The position numbers were made by a program, and so were the translations under genes. This document shows positions 6,242 through 13,205 of a stretch of 14,627 nucleotides of DNA, piece by piece. Source of the DNA: CAZXPG01 sp964643145 (GTDB taxonomy: Bacteria > Pseudomonadota > Alphaproteobacteria > Rickettsiales > Arcanibacteraceae); contig CAZXPG010000049.1 of NCBI GenBank assembly GCA_964643145.1, positions 1 to 14,627 on the forward strand, written 5' to 3'. The notes beneath the pieces are model-generated. The model saw only the letters and a program-made list of their open reading frames with translations, was not told where the DNA came from and searched no databases. The stretch's first letter is position 1, and every line of letters starts with the position of its first letter.

Positions 6242-7942
6242 CTACTCACTAAAACGTGGGAACACCGCAGCAGGTGTGGGAAGCGACGTACCGGGCTTTA
6301 AGCGGTGGTTAGCGGAAAGCTGGGTGAACTGGCGTTTATCTTCAGGGATTGCCAGCAAATCAAGGATTCTGCCCGCAGCGTCCGGCACAAAGGGCAGCAA
6401 CAACATCCCCAAATAGCGGATGGTTTCCGCCAGCGTATAGAGCACATGCTGCATTTTCTCTGGATCGGTTTTTTTCAGCGCCCAGGGCGCATAGGTGTCA
6501 ATATAACTATTAGCCTTATGGGCAAGGGAAAGAATATCCTCTAACGCACCACTGAAATCCTGTGACTGCATTTTAGCATCAACAGAGGCAACAATATCAG
6601 TGGCCGTAGCAAGCAAGCTGTCTTCTACATAAGACTCTGGTGCTTTTTCATCGCCTCCTGTTATACGTTTTGCATACTGCGCCATGGACTGGTTCAGCCG
6701 GTCAGCGAGTGAAAGGAAATATTTATAGCCAGCCAAGAAGCCTTCATTTTCCACCCTCTCACTGGTATTGGCAAGTTCTGACCACATCCACCAGAAAGGG
6801 GAGAGGTTCTTTTTCATGGGTGTTGGCACTTTTGCATCGCAGTTTTTGTTAATCAGCGTCAGCGTGCGCTGCACCAGATTGCCGATCGTGTTGGCAAGTT
6901 CGGCATTAATACGCTTAATCATGGCGTCACGGGCAAAATTACCATCATTACCAAAAGGCACTTCCCGCATTAGGAAATAGCGCGTTTGATCTAACCCAAA
7001 TTCCTCTACCAATTTCACCGGATCAATCACATTCCCGAGCGACTTGGAAATTTTCTGCCCTTCATTAGTCCACCAGCCATGCGCCACCACACGCTTGGGG
7101 AGAGGAAGATCCGCCGCCATCAGGAAGGCAGGCCAATATACCGCATGGAAGCGCAATATGTCTTTTCCTACCACATGCAAATCGGCAGGCCAGAAACTTC
7201 TGAAATCAGCCGATTCTGTATCCGGGTAGCCTAGTGCAGAAAGATAGTTAGCGAGCGCGTCCAGCCAGACATACATCACATGCTTTTCATCACCCGGGAT
7301 AGGAATCCCCCATGTGAAACTAGTGCGAGACACAGAAAGATCATGTAAGCCGCCACGCACAAAACTTAGCACCTCATTTTTGCGGCTTTCTGGCTTGATA
7401 AAATCAGGGTTTTCGTCATAAAAAGCCAGCAGCTTTTCCTGCCATTTCGATAAATCAAAGAAATAGCTGGGCTCTTCCACCCACTCCACCGGCGCACCCG
7501 TCGGGGCCATGCCATCCACCAGCTCCGATTCCGTATAAAACGCCTCATCACGCACCGAATACCAGCCTGCATAAGAGCCCAGGTAAATATGGCCGTTTTC
7601 CTTCAGCGTGTTCCACAGCGCCTGCGCTGAACGAATATGGCGCGGTTCGGTGGTGCGGATAAAATCATCATTGCTGAAATGCATCAGCCGCGCCAGTGCC
7701 CGGAAATGGCCAGATACTTGATCGGTGAAGGCTTGCGGGGAAATACCCGCTTTTTCAGCCGATTTTTCGACTTTTTGCCCATGTTCATCCGTACCCGTCA
7801 GAAATTTCACATTCTGCCCAGAAAGCCGCCTATAGCGCGCCATCACGTCACAGGCCAGGCTGGTATAGGCATGGCCGATATGGGGAAGGTCATTCACATA
7901 ATAAATGGGGGTAGTGATATAAAAAAAATCGTTCCTGCTCAT
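6242..7942 (-). CDS. metG: Methionyl-tRNA synthetase
   Basis: This class I aminoacyl-tRNA synthetase charges tRNA-Met. The HIGH signature is intact (PHIGHAYTS, residues 21-24), followed by TGTDEHGQK, and KMSKS appears as KISKS (297-301). The region that carries zinc-binding CxxC motifs in the other MetG type has none here (YAGWYSVRDE), and there is no C-terminal tRNA-binding domain, as in the shorter alphaproteobacterial form. The ATG at 7942 overlaps the holB stop by one base (TGATG). A GTG three bases earlier (7945) is an alternative. At about 566 residues it is some 45-50 longer than I expect. The extra sequence lies around residues 375-440 in the anticodon-binding part (SPFWWMWSELAN to KAPESYVED). 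Confidence 0.95.
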   Translation of the reverse strand: MSRNDFFYITTPIYYVNDLPHIGHAYTSLACDVMARYRRLSGQNVKFLTGTDEHGQKVEKSAEKAGISPQAFTDQVSGHFRALARLMHFSNDDFIRTTEPRHIRSAQALWNTLKENGHIYLGSYAGWYSVRDEAFYTESELVDGMAPTGAPVEWVEEPSYFFDLSKWQEKLLAFYDENPDFIKPESRKNEVLSFVRGGLHDLSVSRTSFTWGIPIPGDEKHVMYVWLDALANYLSALGYPDTESADFRSFWPADLHVVGKDILRFHAVYWPAFLMAADLPLPKRVVAHGWWTNEGQKISKSLGNVIDPVKLVEEFGLDQTRYFLMREVPFGNDGNFARDAMIKRINAELANTIGNLVQRTLTLINKNCDAKVPTPMKKNLSPFWWMWSELANTSERVENEGFLAGYKYFLSLADRLNQSMAQYAKRITGGDEKAPESYVEDSLLATATDIVASVDAKMQSQDFSGALEDILSLAHKANSYIDTYAPWALKKTDPEKMQHVLYTLAETIRYLGMLLLPFVPDAAGRILDLLAIPEDKRQFTQLSANHRLKPGTSLPTPAAVFPRFSE

Positions 7943-9021
7943 CACGTCTGCTGCTTTCCAAGTAGAGTATTACGGAGTGTATCAAGCACCACCAGCGTCA
8001 CCTGTTTCAGATCAAGGTTTGCCCGTGTGGCCTCTTCCACCATAAGGTTACTCTTTTCCCATAATTCCAGCCACTTATCAAGCGTTGTTTGCACCGCCAA
8101 GCGTTCTATCAGTGCAGTTTCTTGCGGCAACACACCCTCCAGCCTTACCCCTGCCGCTCTTTTGGCCATAAACACCAGCAGCCTGTTTAATAGCAGCCCG
8201 AAATATCCCCACGCCACTGCTCCGCCCGCTTTAGCAGCATGATGTTCAGCCAGTTGATACGCTGCCGCACTATTATAATGCGGCATAGGGGAAAGCACTG
8301 CAAGCAGCATTGTATAATAGGCCATAATATCACCTGCATAAAAGCCAAGTGCCTGACCAGGCCGCCCCTCTGCCAGCAAGAGCAGTTTTTCTGCCATTTC
8401 CCTGGGAAGACTGCTGCAATGGGCGCGCATCACTGCAATGGCCTGCTCCTGCGTTAAAGGCTGCATGGGTAACAGTTGACAGCGAGAACGGATAGTAGGC
8501 AGCACTGCGCCAGGCCTGTGGCTAATAAGCAAGAATATGCTATTGGCAGGGGGCTCTTCCAGTAATTTAAGCAAGGCATTAGCGGCATTGATATTTAGCG
8601 CATCAACACTATCAATAATCACAATGCGATAGGGGGAATGTGACGCAGTAAGATGCAGGAAATGTGCAATTTTCCGCACCTCATCAACGCTAATAACGCC
8701 CGCTTCCTCTGCCTCTAATACCAACACATCACTGGAAGTGCCATGCGCGATACGGGTTACAGCCCTATCGGATGCCATCACTGCCATGGTTTCTGGCTGT
8801 TCCAGCAGATGCGTAGGATCACAGCAGAGAAACTTTGCAATACGGTAGGCAAAGGTTGCTTTGCCTACTCCCTTGGGGCCAGAGAGCAGCAGACCATGCG
8901 GCATTTTCCCTGAAGCACAAAGCGCAATTACGCGCTTTTCCTGTGTATGATGAGCTAGAAATACATCATGCATACGCGGATGAGGAATAGAAAACACCTC
9001 AGAGGACGGTTTTTTTCTCAT
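7942..9021 (-). CDS. holB: DNA polymerase III subunit delta'
   Basis: This AAA+ clamp-loader subunit helps place the beta clamp on DNA. The Walker A-like GPKGVGKAT is at 48-56, the Walker B-like IVIIDSVD at 133-140, LLKLLEEPP just after it, and the SRC motif (TIRSRCQ) at 176-182. The length of 359 residues fits the alphaproteobacterial form. The start ATG has a weak AGG site. The gene is translationally coupled to metG (TGATG overlap). Its upstream neighbour on the same strand is an MFS transporter rather than tmk, so the usual tmk-holB link appears broken. A hairpin (9032-9065) sits in the 60-bp gap upstream. Confidence 0.93.
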   Translation of the reverse strand: MRKKPSSEVFSIPHPRMHDVFLAHHTQEKRVIALCASGKMPHGLLLSGPKGVGKATFAYRIAKFLCCDPTHLLEQPETMAVMASDRAVTRIAHGTSSDVLVLEAEEAGVISVDEVRKIAHFLHLTASHSPYRIVIIDSVDALNINAANALLKLLEEPPANSIFLLISHRPGAVLPTIRSRCQLLPMQPLTQEQAIAVMRAHCSSLPREMAEKLLLLAEGRPGQALGFYAGDIMAYYTMLLAVLSPMPHYNSAAAYQLAEHHAAKAGGAVAWGYFGLLLNRLLVFMAKRAAGVRLEGVLPQETALIERLAVQTTLDKWLELWEKSNLMVEEATRANLDLKQVTLVVLDTLRNTLLGKQQT

Positions 9022-9031
9022 GGAAATAGCC

Positions 9032-9065
9032 TGGGTTCCCTAGCTGGACTCAACCAGAGAACCCA
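9032..9065 (-). other. Hairpin between the MFS gene and holB
   Basis: On the minus strand TGGGTTC pairs with GAACCCA, and inside it CTGG pairs with CCAG around a TTGAGT loop, giving a two-tier hairpin. No T-run follows, so it is not a classic intrinsic terminator. It lies about 11 bases upstream of the holB start and could attenuate, stabilise an mRNA end or be neutral. Confidence 0.45.
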
Positions 9066-9080
9066 CCAGTATAAACAACG

Positions 9081-10286
9081 TTACGCAGCCTGCTCTGACG
9101 GTTGGTCTGATTTCCGAGACAGAGCCTTAATATAACGATTCGCTGCAAAACAGAAGAAGAAGAAGTTAGCAATGTTGGTTGCTGAAGGTAATGCATCGGT
9201 TGACCCGAATACGTCCATCAATGTTCCGATGGAAATCACACCTATCACACCACCTAACCCAAACATCGAGGTAAAATTCGCCATGGCAGGCACCAGATCA
9301 TCACCTTCATAACGGTCACGCAGGATGGCAAACGATACCGAATATAACCCCCCAACAATACCACCCCACACAAACATCAGCACGTAGGAGATTAAAGGAT
9401 AATAAATCGCAAGCGGCAGGTAAATCGCACATACTAGGCTCAAAAACGTACCCCCCATTAATACGTTGCGGCGATCAAACTTATCGGAGAGTGATGCCAA
9501 CAGCACTTCAAATATGATCGGCCCCAACATGAAGGAAGCCAACAGGAACGAAGCCTGCGTGATATCCATACCAGCTTTTGTCCCGTATAACACCACAAGA
9601 TATTGTATCCCCATGGTTTGCAGCCCAACCACAATAGCAGAGACAAACACCAGCGGTGCCTGGCTAAAGGATTCACGGAAGGTAAGCTTTGTGGATTTCT
9701 GAAGACGGGGTGTCCATAAGAAGCCAAAAAACAGTGGGAATAATGCCACTATTGTAATAGCCGTCATTGCCTGATAGGGATCAATCGAACGCGCCCCCAA
9801 TGCCTCAACAATCAGGGCACTAATACTGACACCCACCGAAATAGAAACACCCAGCAGCGAGAGAATGAACCCACTCCCTTTTTTGAAAGGCACCAGCCCC
9901 ATCCATGCTTGCAGGATAAATATAAAGGTAAACTCCCCCGCGCCATAAAGCACCAGCATTATCGCCCAATGATACACATCATCATATTGAGGGAATGCCC
10001 AGATTGCATAACCACGTAGCACGGTTGACAGCAGGAACATGAACCGCATCCCCACACGCCGGATAATCCCGGGCAAAAGGACGCTGAGCGGCACAATCAC
10101 CACCAGGAGCACTGCCATCATCCCCCCAATCTGCGTACCGTTCAACCCGTGCTCTTCCATCCCCAAAGGAATGATAATTGCCGTCATCCCCGTCACAATA
10201 GATACAAGAAATGCACTGAGAAGGATGCTGACCACTATTATCATGGGCCGGACTGTAGATTGAAAATATGACAACTCCTGCTTCAT
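9081..10286 (-). CDS. Major facilitator superfamily transporter
   Basis: This is a 401-residue inner-membrane protein with about twelve hydrophobic segments and the two-halves pattern of MFS carriers. The cytoplasmic loop between helices 2 and 3 has a degenerate MFS signature (PGIIRRVGMRFMF). The equivalent loop in the second half reads SLSDKFDRRNVLMGG, matching the D-R-x-G-R-R family motif well. The C-terminus is hydrophilic. The start is supported by GAGGTAAGGCGG a few bases upstream. The substrate cannot be read from sequence; a drug or metabolite exporter or sugar carrier are all possible. It is followed 60 bp later by holB on the same strand. A TTGTATAAA sequence lies about 35 bp upstream, a possible promoter -10 region. 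Confidence 0.85.
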   Translation of the reverse strand: MKQELSYFQSTVRPMIIVVSILLSAFLVSIVTGMTAIIIPLGMEEHGLNGTQIGGMMAVLLVVIVPLSVLLPGIIRRVGMRFMFLLSTVLRGYAIWAFPQYDDVYHWAIMLVLYGAGEFTFIFILQAWMGLVPFKKGSGFILSLLGVSISVGVSISALIVEALGARSIDPYQAMTAITIVALFPLFFGFLWTPRLQKSTKLTFRESFSQAPLVFVSAIVVGLQTMGIQYLVVLYGTKAGMDITQASFLLASFMLGPIIFEVLLASLSDKFDRRNVLMGGTFLSLVCAIYLPLAIYYPLISYVLMFVWGGIVGGLYSVSFAILRDRYEGDDLVPAMANFTSMFGLGGVIGVISIGTLMDVFGSTDALPSATNIANFFFFCFAANRYIKALSRKSDQPSEQAA

Positions 10287-10361
10287 AATCCGCCTTACCT
10301 CTAATCCAAATTAACCCTGTATTTATACAAAAAACCCCTTATATAGGCTCTTTAATCATAC

Positions 10362-10529
10362 ATGAAACCGCACCCTAAAGTAAACATTAAAACCCCATCT
10401 CTGCCAATATTTTTCCAAAAACATCAACAGACAACAAGAATATTAACGCCATTACAGATTGTTGCCCTAATTGCCCATGATGGAAATATTTTGCTGGCGC
10501 AACCGTTCCCATTTATGGTAGTTTTATAG
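10362..10529 (+). pseudogene. Possible remnant of a NUDIX (MutT-like) hydrolase gene
   Basis: An ATG-to-TAG frame of 55 codons, too short to be noticed by length alone, contains LQIVALIAHDGNILLAQ. This closely resembles the first strand and turn of MutT-type 8-oxo-dGTP diphosphatases, typically xxVVAVALIDxDGRVLLAQRP. The match stops right after this point and the Nudix box itself is absent. No ribosome site precedes the ATG. The remnant ends just before a hairpin and the first copy of the two-hairpin repeat, so the gene may have been cut by an insertion or rearrangement. The family assignment rests on about 17 residues and is tentative. Confidence 0.35.
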
Positions 10530-10532
10530 TAA

Positions 10533-10582
10533 TAGTCTGCTCACAGTGCAAGAATTGGTTAGGTTGCAATGTGAGCAGACTA
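10533..10582. repeat. 50-nt imperfect hairpin (13-bp inverted repeat)
   Basis: TAGTCTGCTCACA (10533-10545) is perfectly complementary to TGTGAGCAGACTA (10570-10582). Inside it, after one mismatch, TGCAA pairs with TTGCA around a 12-nt loop. It lies in the gap between the divergently oriented MFS and ahr genes. It could be an operator, an RNA structure in the ahr leader, or part of a mobile repeat. A TATAGT hexamer (10525-10530) just upstream could be a -10, but no good -35 is seen. Confidence 0.6.
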
Positions 10583-10632
10583 GCCCCAGTGCAAGCAATG
10601 CTGCATAAAGCAGGCATTGCGCGGCATTTCCC

Positions 10633-10678
10633 CCTGCATTATGTATCTTTAGATGCATCTAAAGATACATAATGCAGG
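10633..10678. repeat. 46-bp perfect palindrome
   Basis: The left half begins CCTGCATTATG and ends TTTAGATG. The right half is its exact reverse complement, with no unpaired centre base. This is the first hairpin of repeat copy 1; copy 2 carries a 34-nt version lacking 12 central bases. Perfect palindromes of this size tend to be unstable during replication, which fits the shortened second copy. Confidence 0.9.
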
Positions 10679-10693
10679 AACGCAAAAATAAGG

Positions 10694-10732
10694 AATATAC
10701 TGAAACCACTCTTCAAGTGGTTTCAGTATATT
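10694..10732. repeat. 17-bp stem hairpin upstream of ahr
   Basis: AATATACTGAAACCACT pairs perfectly with AGTGGTTTCAGTATATT around the loop CTTCA. On the minus strand it is followed by CCTTATTTTT, so it resembles a terminator in that direction. On the plus strand GTAAAAAG follows, so it would not stop transcription into ahr. If transcribed, the hairpin sits about 11 nt before the ahr GAGG ribosome site and may shield or stabilise the mRNA 5' end. Confidence 0.8.
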
Positions 10733-10751
10733 GTAAAAAGATGAGGATTCC

Positions 10752-11765
10752 ATGACTGTCATACGCGCCTGGGCAGCACCTGACGCACATTCCTCACTGA
10801 TGCTTTCCTCCATCGAATTTGGCCCGCTTGGGGAAGATGAGGTAGAGGTTGCCGTTGAATATTGCGGCATCTGCCATTCCGATATATCCATGTTGGAAAA
10901 CCAGTGGAACGAAAGCGTCTATCCACTGGTGCCAGGCCATGAGGTTGTGGGTTGCATTGTCGCCATAGGAAGCAATGTCACAGGGCTGCATTGCGGCCAA
11001 TATGTAGGTATTGGCTGGACTTCCGGCAGTTGTATGCGCTGCCACTCATGCCTGACAGGTGACCAGCATTTATGCGCCAACGCCAAAAGCACCATCATCG
11101 GGCGTCATGGTGGGTTTGCTGAACGCATCCGCACCCAGGCCATCTGGGCTGTACCACTGCCTGAAACCTTAGATAACCGTGCCGCCGCCCCCTTATTTTG
11201 TGGCGGGCTAACGGTGTTCAGCCCATTTCTTGCCTATAATATACGCCCCACTGATAGGGTTGGCATTGTAGGGATTGGCGGGTTAGGCCATTTGGCAATC
11301 AAATTTGCCCGCGCCTGGGGATGCGAGGTAACCGCTTTCACTTCCAGCCCCTCCAAGCATGAAGAATGCCTGCAACTAGGGGCCCATCGCACTATCTCTA
11401 CGCATGATACCAACGCCATACAACGCATCCTAGGCGAGCTTGACTTCTTGCTGATTACCAGCAACGTACCCCTCCCATGGGAAGAATTGCTATCTACACT
11501 CGCCCCAAAAGGAAGGTTGCATATTGTGGGGGTCGTGCTCACTTCCATTCCTGTGCAGGCACTATCGCTGATTTCCGGCCAGAAAAACATTTCCGGCTCT
11601 CCTACCGGCTCTCCTGCTGATATTGCCACCATGTTGCATTTCTGCACACGGCATAACATATTGCCAACTGTTGAATATTTCCCTATGAGCAGTGTGAATG
11701 ACGCACTTGCCCGACTCAAAGAAGGAAAAGCTCGCTACCGCATTGTTCTAGAAGCAGATTTCTAA
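10752..11765 (+). CDS. ahr: Zinc- and NADP-dependent aldehyde reductase / alcohol dehydrogenase (Ahr/YjgB-like)
   Basis: This is a 337-residue medium-chain dehydrogenase that by family reduces aldehydes to alcohols with NADPH in the cytosol. Catalytic zinc ligands are Cys38 (YCGICHSD), His63 in PGHE, and Cys150 (LFCGG). The structural zinc is held by Cys94, Cys97, Cys100 and Cys108 (SCMRCHSCLTGDQHLC). The Rossmann motif is GIGGLGH (174-180). Many stretches resemble E. coli Ahr (YjgB) as I recall it, including the first zinc region, VGIGWTSGSC, RVGIVGIGGLGHLAIK, CEVTAFTSSPSK and the KARYRIVLEADF C-terminus, and the length is nearly equal. The start is preceded by GAGG (10743-10746). It is the first of three same-strand genes bracketed by inverted repeats. 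No clear terminator follows. Confidence 0.88.
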   Translation: MTVIRAWAAPDAHSSLMLSSIEFGPLGEDEVEVAVEYCGICHSDISMLENQWNESVYPLVPGHEVVGCIVAIGSNVTGLHCGQYVGIGWTSGSCMRCHSCLTGDQHLCANAKSTIIGRHGGFAERIRTQAIWAVPLPETLDNRAAAPLFCGGLTVFSPFLAYNIRPTDRVGIVGIGGLGHLAIKFARAWGCEVTAFTSSPSKHEECLQLGAHRTISTHDTNAIQRILGELDFLLITSNVPLPWEELLSTLAPKGRLHIVGVVLTSIPVQALSLISGQKNISGSPTGSPADIATMLHFCTRHNILPTVEYFPMSSVNDALARLKEGKARYRIVLEADF

Positions 11766-11829
11766 AGCTGTTTGCAGAAGCTGCACTTATCGTAAAGTCT
11801 GAACTTGCAACAATGCGTATTATAGGCTA

Positions 11830-11849
11830 TTGTATAAATGTTGTATAAA
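11830..11849 (+). promoter_or_regulatory. Twin TTGTATAAA direct repeats upstream of the diguanylate cyclase gene
   Basis: TTGTATAAA occurs at 11830-11838 and 11841-11849, an 11-bp phase. The same 9-mer occurs in reverse orientation upstream of the MFS gene (near 10320-10330). TATAAA resembles a -10 hexamer, and TTGCAA (11805-11810) could be a -35 with a 17-bp spacer to TATTGT (11828-11833). Either tandem promoters or a regulator half-site pair is possible. The repeat is seen; the function is a guess. Confidence 0.3.
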
Positions 11850-11926
11850 AAACATCCGGCGTCCTACATATAGATTATGTTATATTTAGGGCCATATGTA
11901 ATACACTGAAACTGGAGGAGAACCCG

Positions 11927-13171
11927 GTGCTGGACGATATCAATACCACAATCCAAACCAAAGTTGATGAATACCGGATGCATCCGCTTCTTGATGCATT
12001 TTTGTTGGCTATCATCATCTGCGCAGCTATTTTTATTACCACGTTTTTTATTTATGAACGTGCTGTTGCTGCACAAAAAGGTGAGATTAGGGAGGGATTG
12101 CAGCGTTCAGGAGAGATTATTGCCTCACAGCTTATTGATCCAGAACTGCACAAGACATTTGTAAGCCAATCACAGAAAACATCCTCCGAATATCGGGAAG
12201 CAGTGCAGCCTTTTTCTGATATCATGGCCGTTGATAAATCGTTACGCTATGTATACACCGTAATCTTAAAAAACGATAAAGCCTATTTTATTCTTGACCC
12301 TGTCCCCCCCACTGAAGCCGATGCCGTTGAAGTGATGCAGGAATATACCGATGCAGGCCCTGATATTATGGCAGCCTTGCGGGAACAACGCCCGGTAGTA
12401 TCCAAAGAACCATACAGCGACCCTTGGGGAACATTTATCAGTGCCTATATCCCATTTTACGATAAGCAAAAGGCCTTTGTTGGTGTGGTTGGTTTGACGA
12501 TAGATGTGACCAACTACATGCAACGTCTGGCACCGATTAAAGCAGCCACAGCACGTGCGCTCGTCACAGGTTTATCCCTATCGCTTTTGATGGGGCTAGG
12601 AACATGGTTCATGCGCCGTTTTGCTGCCGAGATAAACAAAAGCCGTGTGGAGATTATGGAGAAACTGCGTATTTCCGTAGTTACCGACGGCTTGACGGGG
12701 CTATTCAACCGCCGTTATTTTGATCTACGCTATACGGCCCTGTTTAAAGAAGCGCAAGAACAGCAGAAGCCCCTATCGGTTATTATGACGGATATTGACC
12801 ACTTCAAGAGCGTCAACGATACCTATGGCCATGTTCCAGGTGATGAGATTTTGCAACAAGTGGCACGCAGGCTTACACAGCATGTACGTCTTACCGACAT
12901 GGTGGCGCGCTATGGCGGCGAGGAATTTGTGGTGCTCTTGCCTAATACCTGCCTGAAAGATGCCTTAACCATTGCCGAGCGCATCCGTGTTGCCATAGAA
13001 GAAAAACCCTTCAAGATTTCTGCCGGAGATGGCAGCCTAGCAAAAACAACGAGCCTGGGTGTCTCTATCCTGCGTGAAGGTGATACCATGCAGAAACTAC
13101 TCAAACGTGCGGATGCCGGTCTTTATATTGCTAAAGAAGGTGGCCGTAACCAGGTGGCGGTGGCGGATTAG
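11927..13171 (+). CDS. Membrane-anchored sensor diguanylate cyclase
   Basis: This enzyme makes the second messenger cyclic di-GMP from two GTP. One transmembrane helix is at ~20-43 and a second at ~208-230. They enclose a ~165-residue periplasmic sensor region of Cache-like character, with the typical end segment WGTFISAYIPFYDKQKAFVGVVGLTIDV. The GGDEF domain spans ~245-410 and has DGLTGLFNRRYF, TDIDHFKSVNDTYGH (metal Asp at ~289), and the active-site signature GGEEF (330-334). RLTD (321-324) five residues before GGEEF is the RxxD inhibitory site, so product inhibition is expected. The start is GTG, chosen because GGAGGAG lies 6 nt upstream. The gap to ahr is 161 bp, suggesting its own promoter. 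The mechanosensitive channel gene follows after 34 bp. Confidence 0.93.
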   Translation: MLDDINTTIQTKVDEYRMHPLLDAFLLAIIICAAIFITTFFIYERAVAAQKGEIREGLQRSGEIIASQLIDPELHKTFVSQSQKTSSEYREAVQPFSDIMAVDKSLRYVYTVILKNDKAYFILDPVPPTEADAVEVMQEYTDAGPDIMAALREQRPVVSKEPYSDPWGTFISAYIPFYDKQKAFVGVVGLTIDVTNYMQRLAPIKAATARALVTGLSLSLLMGLGTWFMRRFAAEINKSRVEIMEKLRISVVTDGLTGLFNRRYFDLRYTALFKEAQEQQKPLSVIMTDIDHFKSVNDTYGHVPGDEILQQVARRLTQHVRLTDMVARYGGEEFVVLLPNTCLKDALTIAERIRVAIEEKPFKISAGDGSLAKTTSLGVSILREGDTMQKLLKRADAGLYIAKEGGRNQVAVAD

Positions 13172-13205
13172 TGCGTCGCCAGCGTGCCTGCCATAAGGTG
13201 GTTAC

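Larger units (their letters stand above)
10617..10732 (+). repeat. Two-hairpin repeat, copy 1
   Basis: This stretch matches the reverse complement of 14519-14627. The order here is a GC-rich outer segment (TTGCGCGGCATTTCC), a long palindrome (10633-10678), an AACGCAAAAATAAG spacer and a second hairpin (10694-10732). Differences from copy 2 are a missing 5-nt GCGTT in the outer segment, 12 extra nt at the centre of the first palindrome, and a few substitutions. It ends 19 bp before the ahr start. It could be a REP/MITE-like intergenic repeat or one end of a composite insertion. Confidence 0.85.

Noticed and set aside
5742..6416. 224-codon open frame on the plus strand
   Set aside because: It is antisense to tatD and the end of metG, with no recognisable domain.
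10533..10582. CRP/FNR-type operator based on TGTGA and TCACA
   Set aside because: The half-sites are in the wrong order and separated by 24 nt instead of 6, so they do not form a CRP site.
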